Of a stretch of 64,000 nucleotides of DNA, positions 36,423 through 48,186 are shown piece after piece. A program made the translations under genes and the position numbers. The notes under the pieces were generated by a model, which made no database searches, was not told the origin of the DNA, and was given only the letters and a program-made list of their open reading frames with translations. The DNA lies in contig CAJHNH020000555.1 of NCBI GenBank assembly GCA_905116865.2, positions 148,671-212,670 of the forward strand, read 5' to 3'. This DNA comes from Candidula unifasciata. Taxonomy: Eukaryota; Mollusca; Gastropoda; Stylommatophora; Geomitridae. Numbering within the stretch: position 1 is the first letter of the stretch; every line of letters begins with the position of its first letter.

Positions 36423-37967
36423 GAGGGGGCGATCTTTTAGAGCATAGGCTGTTACAGATCCAGCGATGTGTGGACATTCGCTCCTTCATATCAGTCTGCA
36501 CGGCACTTGGTTGTTGTGCTCGGATTTTAATTTTCTTTAACCTACATAACGCCATGCTAGTGTGCCAAAGAACCTGCCAGCAGGTCCATGTGAACGCAAT
36601 GTCTGGAACACTGAACAACTGTTACCACATCAAACGTCGCTGTGGTTGAGAAGAATCTGGTCGACAAAGTGCACGGAAGACAAACCTAGTATGGCAGTTA
36701 GCGACTATGAAAAAAAATCGAGAATACTCGATGGAGTTTGTGAGGAGATGAATCTCAAAACGACTTCATTCAGCAGGGGAGTTGATACAAGAAAAATATT
36801 TATAGGGCTGCTCATCTCTCCCTCCCTCTCCCTTAACACATTTTCAAGGTCAAGGGCGAGGGTGCACAATGGGTCTAATTCTAATTTGAGAGCATAATAA
36901 TTTGCTGAGTGGTTGTTCAATTTAATCGAATCGCAGGAAGCGAAGAAGAATGAAAAAAAAAAAAAAAAAAAAAGTAGCGAGACGCGAAAATAAATGTGGT
37001 TAGGACATTTAGTAGTTCACAGCTGAACCGCAGAAACAGGAACAGTAAAAAAAGACAAGGGTTCTTCTGGTGCATGAACCATGAAATATTACTCATAGCT
37101 CAGGCGATGAATATGTAAATAGTGAATTACACATGAAGAGCTACAACATATAGGCAGCGCCTAGTTAGACCACGTGCATGAGCTACAAGACATATTCTGA
37201 ATCAAACAAATTGAATATAATCATCGCATTCAACATCTGTAAATTTTCCTTAATTTAAAATTAGTTTGCTTCGCAGATAACAATACATTAACAATCAACA
37301 ACGTGTTCGAACAGATTATGTACTTATCATTCCGGTTAACAAAGAGGAGTTCACATTCACTACCTAGTATCAGAGTCTCTGAGCGATAATGCGCAATCGA
37401 AATGTAGATCTAGCACAATCGATCTACTGACTGTATCCCCACTACACAAGTGAGCCAATCCATCTCTCGACTAAGTCCCCTGAACCTTCCTTGCGCTAAC
37501 AATCATGTAAGGTCCCGAAACGAAAAGTCAGGACCACATGTTTCTGGTCTCACTGTGGCAGACCCAAGAGACAGTTTTCTACTCCGCCAGTCCTTATCTC
37601 AATTTTTCGACTCACTGAAGTTTCAGTCTAAAAACATGCCAGATTGAGTTCGCCAAGTGAAGCCAAACCAAAATTATTAACAGGCTAACAACTTATACCT
37701 CAGCCTGTTTCATAAAACATATAGTTGAAATGATATGAAATGAACAAATAAATACGTTTAAACAGAAAAAAAAATAGTCAAAAAGGATCGTTTAGCCAAC
37801 TTTAAAATTTTGGGGGCGGAAAGGGGAAGGGGGGGGGGGCGCTAAACCCCAGGTTCATGATAGTGGTATGTCCTCCACTACCCTCCCCCGCTCCCACCAC
37901 ACCTCCTCACTTTTTAACCATAATCCTGTGTAACTGATTGACTTTTTAAACACACCAACAAATCATA
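36422..37967. other. No gene recognised; A run at 36954-36973, G run near 37830
   Basis: Unique-looking, with several 60-110-codon frames lacking domains. Confidence 0.45.
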
Positions 37968-38162
37968 CAAGCGATAAACACCCAGTGACACAAAGTGCCA
38001 CCATGCGGATGAGGATTACCCGTCGAGAGGTCCCAGAAACCCCTCTTAGCCATTAGGCCATATCTATGGCTAGGTCATAGCCCCGGCTATATTCAGGGCC
38101 CCCAGTAGAAGCCAGGGTGGGGCTTCAAATAACGAAAAATTGTATCCTACTTGGGGATGACG
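37968..38162 (+). mobile_element. Dispersed family F, copy 5 (longest)
   Basis: Runs from gcgataaacacccagtgaca through gaggtcccagaaacccctct and ccggctatattcagggcccc to ggggcttcaaataacgaaaa. It contains an internal stretch not present in copies 1-2 (tatggctaggtcatagccc). Confidence 0.8.
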
Positions 38163-39204
38163 GAAATATCCTGTGCATAAATTTGCAGTACTCATCAGCG
38201 ATTTTTCCAATTATTTGCTTCCGTATTTGTTTTTTCTAAGTCTGTCGAATAAACAAGTAAAAAAAAAATTTCTTAGATAAAATGACAACACAACTGAATA
38301 TTGGAGCAAAATTTGTACGTAATTTATAAAATTCTACTTACATGAAGAAAGGTTCTCCGTCTGGGGAAGGTACTCTGCGTGTTCAGACAACTTCCAACTA
38401 AACCGCGACATTGAGTTATCTTCCCTGCATGTTCTATGCTGGAACGAAGCCAATATAATTGGTCGACGATTTCGTTCCCGCTCAACTACACTCTGACACA
38501 CTTTGACATTATCTTGAAAACTAGTGCTATAATTATTTATCAAAATCAACCTCAATGGCCTTTGACTCTGTTTTTCCTCACTTCTCCTCTTCAAGAATCA
38601 TCGGGAAAGGTCAAAAGAGACTTTTATTGAGTGATCCAGGCAAGTTCCGACAACTCTCCGGTCGCCCGTGTTGGATTATTGATTCCCGAATCGTGGTCTG
38701 GTTCTGTGCGTTATTTAATTCCCAAAACTTGGTTATCGCTCTTGGGTCTTCTGCTTCAGTTGCCATTCTGCTCGGCGTAGGGGATTACTTCTCTCCACGG
38801 ACACTTATAATTTTTTAAGTAAATGTGGAAAAAAAAAATGAATAATGGCTACAGAAATGATCTTCTTAAAAAAAAAAAAAAGTTTCCGGGACTTTTTCGC
38901 ACATTCCAGTTTAGACAGAAGGTTACGTCGATTGCATGACATAGGCATAAAACGTGGTGTAGCACGTCTATGCTGCCACCAAGATCGAGATAGGAGACAT
39001 CTCATCTTCTCTTTTGCGCGGTCACTGGCTGTACACTATGCCTCGAGACCATGCAGCTCCCTAGGTCACTAAGAGTGCGACTTTGCACGAGAAAATCATG
39101 AAATTGCGTAGTTTGTCTTTGACCCACTGTTAAACTTATGAACTAATGAAAGTAAACTTTCCAAAAGTTGACCAAGAGAGATTACAGATCTGGCTTAATT
39201 GCTT
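38163..39204. other. No gene recognised
   Basis: Unique-looking with two short A runs (about 38828 and 38869-38881). No domain in any frame. Confidence 0.45.
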
Positions 39205-39300
39205 GCAGACTGTTGGTTCCTCGCCTCTCAGGCAGAGGCACTCTGATACCCCCCCCCCCCCTCCCGCTCTACAACAAGGACCAAGAAAACCCACACGGGC
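39205..39300 (-). mobile_element. Dispersed family H, partial copy
   Basis: Retains gactgttggttcctcgcctc, ggcagaggcactctgat and, after a poly-C run (39249-39260), ccaagaaaacccacacgggc. An internal part is missing. Confidence 0.65.
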
Positions 39301-39698
39301 AAGTCAGAACACGAACGGAAAGATCATTCCAGTTTTAAAGGCACAAACAAAGGCACTTATAAATGTTGAAAAGATGAACAGAAATGAATAGTTCAAGAAA
39401 AGAGATTTGTATCGATAGTTATTTGACTAAAGCTATTGATAAAGTGAAGAATAAATAAATTACTATCAGTCTTTTTTTTCCCTCCATTTTTTGGACTGCT
39501 ACTTGGTTTTAACACACCCGACCCCCCACCCCACGACCCCCCCCCCCCCCCCCCGACACCCCCCGACCCCCCCCCCATTCCATCCCACCCGTGTCTCCAA
39601 ACGTTCATGTACATAGACACAGACATTTAGGCCTCACAGATAGGCATTAGCGAAAGCTCTACTAGAAATGTGCCCGCTTGCAAATTAATTACCTTTTC
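39301..39698. other. No gene; C-rich tract 39515-39578
   Basis: The C-rich stretch creates a Gly-rich minus-strand frame. Otherwise unique-looking flank of the LINE insertion. Confidence 0.6.
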
Positions 39699-39711
39699 AA
39701 TCGTTGAATTT
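39699..39711. other. Target site duplication, left copy
   Basis: aatcgttgaattt, identical to 42230-42242. It directly adjoins the internal end of the inverted LINE segment. Confidence 0.85.
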
Positions 39712-40760
39712 GACAAATTGTTCCGACTGTCATAGGTCTATCTTTTCTTTGCATCTGCCTTTGTAGTTTCCAGAATTTCCCCATATCATTCACAAAAGTT
39801 TCCCACTTTGCTCTTTTGGCCTCTGCAGCACAGCGCCTTAAAAGCCTCCACCTTATCTTTTTGACATTCTCCGCCATCTCCACTTCCTTTCGTGAGCTTT
39901 TGGGTGTCTGTCGCACTTTCCTTATCTGCTTCACTGCGGCTCTCTTTGCCTTCCACGCCTGTTGTACTTCTGGAGTCCACCATAGGGGCTGTAGAAAATT
40001 AGTTCTGCAGTTCTCTTGCATGCTCCCTGTCTGAGGCGTCCAAGTAGGTTGTTGGTCCACTTATACCGGAAGGTCTTGCGTGCTCTCTCAGCCTTAACCT
40101 TACTAGGTTTAAAAATCAGTACTGAACATGGTAGGTGATCACTCCCATGGTCGTTCAGGACAATCCATTTAACATCTAAAACCGACGACTGTGAAACAAA
40201 TGTCAAGTCATTGGCTGTGTCTGCATCGCCAGACCTCATTGCCATTCTTTTCGGCCTTCCATCATTGATGCAGACCATATCGGAGTCAACTATCACCTCT
40301 GCAAGAGCAATTCACTGTCGGTTTTCTCCGCTGCTGTCCCATTCTCTGTTCCTAGCGTAGAAATCCCAACATATGAGTAACCTATCACCTGGTAACTCCT
40401 CCAATTCCTTGAGCCGGCCCCATTGTTCACTTCTGACAAAACAGTCTACTGTGGCATATATATTTATTAGGTTCTAACTTAGGCCACCAACCTCCACCTG
40501 TATCCCTTGAACCTGTCTTCCGCTGTGGTTCCACTGGCTCAAGTCAAGCACAACATGCTTCACTCCCTCCTTCACCACCAGACCTTGTCCATATCTCTCA
40601 TGTCCAACAGGGTTTATATAACTGATGTTCCCCGGGCAATGATATCTGTCTGTAATTAGCTCCTGGAGCATGATGACATCAAAATCAAAAATTCACCTCT
40701 CCAGTACAGGACCTCTCTGCCTAGCACTCCGACAGTTCCAGTATCCTACTCTTATATGAT
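39712..40760 (-). pseudogene. LINE ORF2 apurinic-type endonuclease and linker, broken
   Basis: On the minus strand one frame, with about three in-frame stops and one shift, shows the APE-like endonuclease of non-LTR elements. YWNCRSARQR (about 40717-40746) carries the N-terminal Asn. DFDVIMLQE (about 40670-40700) carries the metal-binding Glu. WDFYARNREW corresponds to the 'GDFNAHxxxW' box but has Tyr where Asn is expected. LNDHGSDHLP (about 40130-40160) holds the catalytic His. A basic linker follows, containing WWTPEVQQAWKAKRAA. The protein ends at the duplication at 39711, before any RT motif. In an intact element it would nick target DNA. The stops and the Asn-to-Tyr change indicate it is inactive. 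Confidence 0.85.
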
Positions 40761-40974
40761 TGAAGCTCAGTCTCTCTTCTTTTCGTCTTGTTCTCCTAAC
40801 ACCTGATCTCCTATTTCTATGCCTTATTCTCTCCTCATTCCCCCGTCGTCTCCTCCTCACTCTCTTAGTAAACTGCTGAAAAATGTGTCAAGCGCAGATC
40901 ACGTGCTTCCTAGCTCCGGCGACGATTCCTATGTATATTTTTTTAAATCCATACGCGATTAAAAAAAGAGTACT
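40761..40974. other. LINE 5' region and inversion junction
   Basis: Lies between the endonuclease start (minus) and the thumb (plus), so it holds sequence upstream of the endonuclease plus the breakpoint, probably around 40945-40975 near a T run and an A run. The part 40872-40940 is shared with 8573-8640. Confidence 0.6.
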
Positions 40975-42195
40975 GCAGGAAATGACCGGTCACCCTAGTA
41001 TTGGAGTCCATACGCTTGGTGCCTTAAGACTATGGCTTCAATTGACATAGAGCAGAGAATGCTTTTCACACTATATAATCACCTGATCCTGTCAGTGGTT
41101 GATTATGGCCTGGGACTGCTTACCGTCTCAAAGAGTCAGATGGACAAATTAGAGCGCATACAAAACGCAGCTATGCGGGTTATTATGGGTTGCACAGAGA
41201 CACCCCAGTGGCCTGTATGCGATACATCATTGGTTTACCGACTGTTGCAGGTAGGCACAAGGTGCTGCAAGCGAAGTCATATCTCAGGGTAACTGCAGAC
41301 ACAGACCACCCTTTGCATGAAGCTCTGGGTGCAGTTAAGGGTCAGCGGCTGATAAGAGGGAAGTCATGGATGGCTCAGGTAGAAGACACGATCAGACAGG
41401 TTTGCATCCTTGAGAACATTAGGCCAGGAGAAGAGTGGGTCAAAGTGCCACCTGAACAGTCAGACTTGTGTAGGGTCATAATCAGACTGAGCCGGGAATG
41501 CAGAGACTGGCCATAAGGTGCCACGGAGAATGAAATTCGGCAATTAATTCAAGATAATGCTCGCTCGGAAGATTTGATCATTTACAAAGACGTTTAAGTG
41601 TCAAGGGGCAAAAGAAGTGCTTGGGACTTCTTAACAAGTTAATGGTAGACGTTTGATGCAGGAAAGCCTAGCATATGATACCTCTACATCCAGCTTAAGA
41701 ATGGAGGTGGAGGCGGTCACTGCAGCTTTCCACTGGTTAGAGAACACGATACACACATCGTGATTGTAACTGACTCAGAAAGCATGCTAAAGAAGATCAA
41801 GACAGGCATGCTTCGTGCAGAGTGGCATGCTTCGCTGCGGAGGACACGGTAAGGAGTATTGTCTGGATTTTTTCACAGGGGCACGCCGGTGTGTGGGGAA
41901 ATGAACAGGCGGACAGACTGGCTGGCTGTGTACAACTTGGTGGAATAGTGATACATAATAAGGCAGACATCGTTAGTGCCTTATGGAAGAGTGTGTACAG
42001 TTCGGAGGAGCAGATGATCACCACAGTCTGGTGAGATTGATGCAGCTGGGAGTGACGAGAGGTTCTGGCAGACGCTCGAGGCTCAGAGGAAAGGCAAGAC
42101 GGAAGTTTAATCAGAATGCTACTGGCACCATTAGTATCGGAACTCTTTGCTGGCTGCTAAGATGGGGACGGAGCGCTTATGGGAATGCCCCGAGT
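40975..42195 (+). pseudogene. LINE ORF2 RT thumb plus RNase H, broken
   Basis: Thumb residues DIEQRMLFTLYNHLILS and DKLERIQNAAMRVIMGC (41044-41205) shift frame near 41190 and continue with GLPTVAGRHKVLQAKSYLRV and the linker to a stop at about 41516. RNase H follows: SSLRMEVEAVTAA (about 41688-41725, catalytic Glu), VTDSESML (about 41767-41790, catalytic Asp) and GHAGVWGNEQADRLAG (about 41880-41927, His and final Asp). The C-terminus has WECPECC just before the stop, then ATCAA-type repeats. At least three frameshifts break it. RNase H would remove the RNA strand after first-strand synthesis. The thumb start is a breakpoint and not a natural start. Confidence 0.85.
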
Positions 42196-42211
42196 GCTGT
42201 GATGTCGGTTC

Positions 42212-42231
42212 TTGAATCAAATCAAATCAAA
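42212..42231 (+). repeat. (TCAAA)n 3' tail of the LINE
   Basis: Three to four tandem copies (aatcaaatcaaatcaaatc) follow the ORF2 stop and adjoin the right target site duplication. Confidence 0.8.
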
Positions 42232-42242
42232 TCGTTGAATTT
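42230..42242. other. Target site duplication, right copy
   Basis: aatcgttgaattt, identical to 39699-39711. The leading A residues could belong to the LINE tail, so the true duplication may be 11-13 bp. Confidence 0.85.
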
Positions 42243-43671
42243 TATATGTTGTAAGTTAACATTATTTCGAATTATATTATACTGGAGGGGAAAATGGGAG
42301 GGGTGGTGAGGGGTCTATTTTTGATGTTTTTTTTTTAATTTATCATATTTATTTAATGTCTAATGTTGTAAGTCAGTTGTCCTCTGTAAAATGGGGTCGC
42401 GATCTGAAACAGTTTTGGGACCGCTGATGCGAATGAATCACAACCTCCAAATCTCTTAAATATTCATGTTCGGGAAATTATCAAGTCGTAATATCTCAGA
42501 CTAGACTTTCTCTTCAATCAATAATTTATACAAACGCCAGACTTTTTCGTGAACACTAACTTCGGCTCAAAATAATTGTCACAAACTACGTGCTAAGCGC
42601 AAGAATACTGTTTCGTCTGCTGCTAACTAGCCTTCGTTAAACATTCCTGCGTCTGCTAACGTCATTTCTGCTTCTAATTCTTTCTGACGTTCCTATTTCT
42701 AGTAAGTTCGCACGTACTGTCCGAGTAATCAATGGTCATTGGTCGAAATAACACCGACAGCTGGTCATTTTTGTAGAAGGTAAGTTACCCTAGCGGCTGG
42801 AAAGTCTCCTGTGACTTGGCCAACTTGGCCACTCTAAAAATGGTCTACACTGGAATAGCGGAATTAGCCACGTTAAATGTTAGCAAAGGGTGATAATTAC
42901 CATCTCCAATAATTTGTCAGTTTCTCTTCTACTATCTCAGTGCTGATGAATAGCCAACCCGGCAAATCCGTGATACCCTCCCTGTTCAATCTCCAAAAAT
43001 AGTTATAATTGGGAAACCGTGTGACAGGAACCTTAACGGTTGGAAAACCTTGTTCTCACTTCCTCCCCCCTTTTTCACCCTACCTTCCGCCAACCAGACA
43101 GTAAACGGTGACCACTAAGGACTACCTTTATGTATGCTCAACTTCCAAACACGGGGAAGGCAGGAGCTTAAACACAAATATTTCATACGCAAACAAATAT
43201 TCAGACAAGCTTACAATGCTCTTTCTGGGCTCATTGGCAGTAATGAAAATTATTTGCGTCAAGTATATTTTTGTTCCGAATGATTTCTCTTCAAACAACA
43301 GAGATTATTTCGATGCATTCAAATTACAGACAGACACTGAATATAAACATTTCCCTCAGCAATTTCCTCAAATTGGGTGGTATCCACACATTTTCCGAAA
43401 GCATATTTCGTTTTCTTTAATGGTTATTATAGGAACTATTCTACAAGAAGTAGCAACCAGATTGTCTACAGATTTATCATCTATCATACGCCAGACAGGT
43501 GATCATAAACATTTGTTGACCGTATACAATCCCATTTTGTAAATGATTTTTTTAAACACTCAAGATTTTGTAATAAACCCTTTCCTCCTGTATATATCAA
43601 AGTTGTAGATTTTCTTTGGCAAAGTATTTCAGTAATGTAGATCTTTTAAGTAGGTTATGCAAGCCCCGACA
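42243..43671. other. No gene recognised; one 144-codon frame
   Basis: The plus-strand frame 43108-43542 is non-repetitive, starts at GTG (first ATG much further in) and has no domain I can name. The rest is unique-looking AT-rich sequence. I do not call a gene. Confidence 0.45.
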
Positions 43672-43744
43672 AGGGGGGGGGGGCGGGGGGGGGGGGGGGG
43701 GGGTGGTGGGGGCGGGGGGGGGGGGTAAAAAATAGCTAAGGTAA

Positions 43745-43800
<56 letters not shown>
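43672..43800. repeat. Two long poly-G tracts with duplicated junction
   Basis: Poly-G with T/C interruptions at 43672-43725 and 55 pure G at 43746-43800. Each is followed by gtaaaaaatagct, suggesting tandem duplication of a G-tract unit. The C-strand frames give poly-Pro. Confidence 0.95.
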
Positions 43801-43801
<1 letters not shown>

Positions 43802-44103
43802 AAAAAATAGCTACAAGTAAAACAGCTAAGGTAAAGGTTGGATCTGTTGCCGGAACAAAACATTTATGTATGCAAGTCATTTGGTCAACACTGGAGACTA
43901 TGAGACCAACGTTAATCTTTTTCCCTGCTCACTGTGCCATTGTTTTTCATGGCGTGAACTTTATCGCCTTGTTGCATTTTCTTTATGACTTTCTATTTAT
44001 CTGTTCTCTGCCTCTTCTTTTACTTCTCTGTCTTTCTTTCTTTTTTTTCTTTCTTCCTTTCTTTTAACTTTTTTTAAATATATCAAAGCTCGAGCTCTAA
44101 AGA

Positions 44104-44174
<71 letters not shown>

Positions 44175-44840
44175 TCCTCCTCTCTCTATCCTCCTTCTCT
44201 CTTTCTTTCGGTTTTAGAAGCGACCTCTCTCTCATTCTGTCTATTCTCCTCTCTTGCTGTGAAGCTATTCGCTAGCCCTTACTCTCAGATAGAGCGTTTG
44301 TAATGTCCCACCACACTTTCTAGGCATGACGTCATCACTACATGTGCAAAGAGGGATTCAATGAGTTACAATACTTACTGCTACGGCCTAGCGCTGTTTT
44401 TGGGAAAACTGAAAAGTACCAATAAAAAAATTCTTCAAAACAGGTGTTGGAAATGTCACCCACAGGCTTCAAGACATAACTGAACTCATCTCTTCGTGTT
44501 GTCAGCTACCTTCTACAATCATCCATGTGTATCGATGGCTATTTGGAAAACTTATTCAACCCCCCCCCCCCCCCCCCCAAACATATTACTTTCGTTGATA
44601 CCACCATTCTGTCTTGAGTGCAAATCATTAATCAAGCAGGCGACTGCCATTCACTGCTTCAGGATTGACTGTGGGTTATATTGTTTTGTATTACGTTCAT
44701 TTTTTTAAAATTTGTTCTACGTACAAAGTGCAGAGAGATTTTGAAAACACCCTGCATTTTACTGTTATAATCGCTGCTATCTTGTCTGTTTCTGCCGCTT
44801 GTCTGTTTCTGCCGCTGTCTACATCTTTTTTTTTTCACAC
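43801..44840. other. No gene; (CT)n at 44107-44170 and poly-C at 44561-44578
   Basis: Pyrimidine-rich region with a CT microsatellite. Otherwise unique-looking, and no domain was seen. Confidence 0.6.
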
Positions 44841-44857
44841 ACATGAGTGTGTGTCTG

Positions 44858-45961
44858 GGAGTCGAAATGGCGGAGCGGCTAGACGCTCGCCTGCTGATCG
44901 GAAGGTCATGGGTTCGTTTCTGTCAGGAACCTACTTTATTAATGTAATTTCTATGGCTCGTTAGGTAGGCCAGCTACCAGATTTAACTACCCTACGACGT
45001 ACTCAGAACACACACCTCCTGAGTAGACACATAATCTTTAATGTACAAAAAACAATTTAACTTATAGCACCCAAACGAAGTTTGCCGTCCTTATCCGAAA
45101 CGCCGGCGTTGAAAGCTTTTACATTCACTAATCAACACGAGCTGTTCCCATGGATATACCAGGGACACGATTTCACCTCACTGTCGTGCAGCGCTAACTA
45201 AGCCGCCGTCCACGCCACGGCGGGACTCAGTGACACACGTAAGGTGAATGGTCTAAGTATGACTTGTCAGTGTTAACGCCATCAACAATGCGTATCGCAC
45301 ATTACCTCGTTGCTTAAAAGATACTGCGTGGAATGTCTACTACATAAAAAACATTAACGATGCACTATCTCGTCAAAACACTGTATGGAAACACAACCGT
45401 ATCTCAAATACTAACTACAAATACTATTTTATCTAACGGTCACTAAACTAAGATAAGTTTTACCGTCGCAGTCCCACATCTGTCCAGTCCAGTGTCCTAC
45501 TACATGTCTCCCCTGAGCAAGCTCTGTCCAAGTGTTTTGTTCCTGTCCCGCGTTCATCTCTGACACGCCGTAACTCGTGTTTCTAGTGGTTTGTAGGGCT
45601 TAGCTCATCTCAGTCGACACAGTTTATTCCGTGGTCAGACTGCCCGATCTGGCTCTCAGTTTGACTGAGGGTCAACTCGTTCATACGTGATGATTCACTA
45701 TCATCACACCTACTCATCCCGTAGCCGAACTGGCCTCTGACATCTTCCTGGCGGAGGTGGACTTTTTACTAAAAATGACCTTGGCTCCCAGGTCGACCCA
45801 GCCTTGAGCGGGTACTGAGTGCATTCTCGGGAAGTAAAGGCGACCGGTTGTGATGCTGACCACATCACCTATCTTGTGCCGATTGTTTAAAAAAATACAG
45901 GTCTAGCCATATATGCCCTATACGCCTAAAGGCGTGGAAAAGGGTCCTTTACTTTACTTGT
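44858..45961 (+). mobile_element. SINE B split by a probable solo LTR
   Basis: The 5' part, 44858-44920, has the head ggcggagcggctagacgctc and box B-like tgggttcgtttc. The 3' part, from about 45743 to 45961, continues ggcggaggtggactttttac, aaaaatgaccttgg, aggtcgacccagcc, cgggaagtaaaggcgaccgg and the end tacgcctaaaggcgtgg. Flanks gagtgtgtgtctg (44845-44857) and gagtgtgtctg (45962-45972) look like its target site duplication with a 2-bp slip. Confidence 0.8.
44921..45742. mobile_element. Probable solo LTR (822 bp)
   Basis: The block interrupting SINE B starts TGTCAGGAACC and ends GGCCTCTGACA, giving TG...CA ends and 6-bp inverted repeats (TGTCAG/CTGACA). Adjacent bases gtttc and tcttc could be a decayed 5-bp duplication. 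No internal retroelement coding sequence is present. The orientation is not certain. The alternative is an unrelated insertion with coincidental ends. Confidence 0.6.
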
Positions 45962-45972
45962 GAGTGTGTCTG

Positions 45973-47014
45973 CATCTTTAATTCACAGACATATGAGACT
46001 GTCTTATCTTTGTTTCACACACATGCGTCTGTCTGCATCTGCTTCTCTGTTTATTTTTGTCCCTTTGTATTTCGATTCCATTTTTTTTAGACCATAACCC
46101 ATGTCCAGCTTTCTCAGAGCAATCATGAATCATTATCACCATTAATGTATTTACACCAAATCTCCTTGATTTAGTGTTATATTCATTTATACGAAAATGA
46201 CACTTGGTTGGCAAGCCAAGCCGGAAACACGTGCCAGAGAAGACGCACGTGATGTTCAGAGCTGACCATATGAACGAGGCAAAGCCCGATGTTGGCTTGT
46301 GGTCAGTTGTGTACCAGAGTTAGAAGAAGCCAGTCGTCATGTAGTTTGAAAGAAGTGTATTCAACTTCAATTATAATTGTGGCAGAGTTGTGGAAGTGAA
46401 CAGTGATAACTGTGGTTGAGTAACTGTGATGGAAAAGAAGGCATAAACTGGGAGAATATGGAATTCAAGCGGCGTTCCGGTGTTGTCAGTTGTAGAAAGC
46501 TGTATTTAGTCCAGAGTAAACGAGCTTTATTACAAGTGAGCAAGCTTCATTACACTCAATCAACTCCCTCCACCCACCCACCCCTCTCCCTTCTTTTTAA
46601 CACTAGTCAGAAGTTCTTGGGACATAATTCCTGTTGAGTCAATGGTGCCCATTGTTTTCCTTAGAGTGTTTTATTTATGATGTTCCGAAAACAGTTGCAA
46701 AATTGCTAGTTGATAATTCACACATTTCGCGTTCATTTCAGCTGCATGCGTTTTAGCAGCAGAACGCTTTGATTTTGTTTCGACAATGAAATGACAGTTG
46801 AACTGGTACTTTTTATCATTTTTTTATTACCTGTCGGCGTAAGTGATGTGTTACGTCGATTCAGGGGCGAGAATTGCTATTATATTTTTACTGGTAATGA
46901 GAAACTATAATTATAACTGCTACCCTGGATACACCTAATGAGAATCAGTAAATTTAAATGTTAGTCGATATTTGTAATAGGATTCTAAAATTATAAATGG
47001 CACTTAATTAGATC
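45973..47014. other. No gene recognised
   Basis: Unique-looking AT-rich sequence. Short frames only. Confidence 0.5.
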
Positions 47015-47430
47015 TGGTAAAAAGCTGTTAGTCTTAATGTTAGCAAACAGACCAATGACAAGCTATAATTCTTAATGTTAGGGATTTGATCCACTGAGAA
47101 GCTATAATTCTAAATATATACATACACTAATAGTTACAGACTATTATTTCTAATGTTGAGGAATAAAACCAGTGAGAAGCTATAATTTTAAATGGTAGTA
47201 AATAGATCCACTGAGAAGCTATAATTCGAAATGGTAGTACATAGATCCACTGTGACGCTGTAATTGTAAATGTTGGTGAACAGATCCACTGTAAAGCTAC
47301 AATTCTAAATGTTGGTGAATAGATCCACTGAAAAGCTATAATTAATAATGTTAGGAAAAGATCCACTAAGAAGCTAAAATTCTAAATGTTGGTGAATATA
47401 TATATATCTAGTGAGAAGCTATAATTCTAA
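47015..47430. repeat. Degenerate 39-bp minisatellite, about 10 copies
   Basis: The unit is roughly gatccactgagaagctataa plus ttctaaatggtagtaaata, diverged by substitutions and small indels. This suggests an old array. The 79-codon frame is a 13-residue repeat product. Confidence 0.85.
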
Positions 47431-47800
47431 GGGTACCGTCTAGAAACCTCCTAAACACTTATGATATAAGGAAACAAGTGGTGTTGGGCACTCAAGTATT
47501 GGATTACATTAAACATAAGAAATCACAAGTTTGGTCACGGTATGCAACTGTGAGAAGCTGGTAACGTACACAAGAGTTGGGCCTTACAAACAAGAGACAG
47601 AGACAGGTCCCACCATCAAAGAAATGCATGGCCTATTTAAAATCATTGACACGACAAGGTTAGGAACAGTCACTTAAGTTCTTACTGCTGTATGTTAGTT
47701 ATCTACAGATTAAGCAGAATAATGTGATGATAACTAAAAAGAAAGGAAGGATATACTAAGGAGGAAAAAGTTAAGAAGAAAAAGTAGGTGGGGGGGGGGG
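47431..47800. other. No gene recognised; poly-G at 47790-47803
   Basis: Unique-looking sequence grading into A/G-rich sequence before the GAA repeat. Confidence 0.5.
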
Positions 47801-47802
47801 GG

Positions 47803-48020
47803 AGAGAAGAAGAAGAAGAAGAAAAGAAGAAGAAGCGGATGAAAGAGAAGAAGAAGAAAAAGAAGTAGAGGTTGAAAAAGAAGAAGAAGAAGAAGAAGAA
47901 GAAGAAGAAGAAGAAGAAGAAGAAGAAGAAGAAGAAGAAGAAGAAGAAGAAGAAGAAGAAGAAGAAGAAGAAGAAGAAAAAGAAAAAGAAGAAGAAGAAG
48001 AAGAAGAAGAAGAAGAAGAC
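47803..48020. repeat. (GAA)n microsatellite
   Basis: An impure GAA stretch to about 47880, then a nearly pure run to 48020. It encodes poly-Lys in one frame only as a by-product. Confidence 0.97.
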
Positions 48021-48040
48021 GCAGAGGAGAGATGAAGCAG

Positions 48041-48186
48041 TATTACAGCAGTAGTATTAGTGTAGTAGAAGTGGTGGTAGTAGTATTAGTAGCAGCAGCA
48101 ACAGCAGATAATACAACAGCAGATAATACAACAGCAGATAATACAACAGCAGATAATACAACAGCAGATAATACAACAGCAGCATA
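48041..48186. repeat. (AGT/GTA)n followed by 15-bp minisatellite
   Basis: gtagtattag-type triplets lead into five copies of acagcagataataca (48108-48180). Confidence 0.9.

Larger units (their letters stand above)
39699..42242 (+). mobile_element. LINE insertion with inverted 5' half and 13-bp target site duplications
   Basis: The identical 13-mer aatcgttgaattt lies at 39699-39711 and 42230-42242. Between them, the left part (39712 to about 40950) reads on the minus strand from endonuclease N-terminus to post-endonuclease linker. The right part (about 40960-42229) reads on the plus strand from RT thumb through RNase H to a (TCAAA)n tail. This order is the one expected of twin priming, a 5' inversion during target-primed reverse transcription. 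The RT fingers and palm that would lie between linker and thumb are missing. The RNase H places it in an I-like LINE group. Confidence 0.88.

Noticed and set aside
39699..42242. Two independent LINE insertions placed head to head
   Set aside because: Matching 13-bp duplications only at the outer ends, complementary coverage of one ORF2 (endonuclease then thumb/RNase H), and one 3' tail favour a single inverted-5' insertion.
43108..43542. 144-codon non-repetitive frame as a host gene
   Set aside because: It starts at GTG with no early ATG, has no recognisable domain and no splice or promoter context. This length is expected by chance in AT-moderate DNA.
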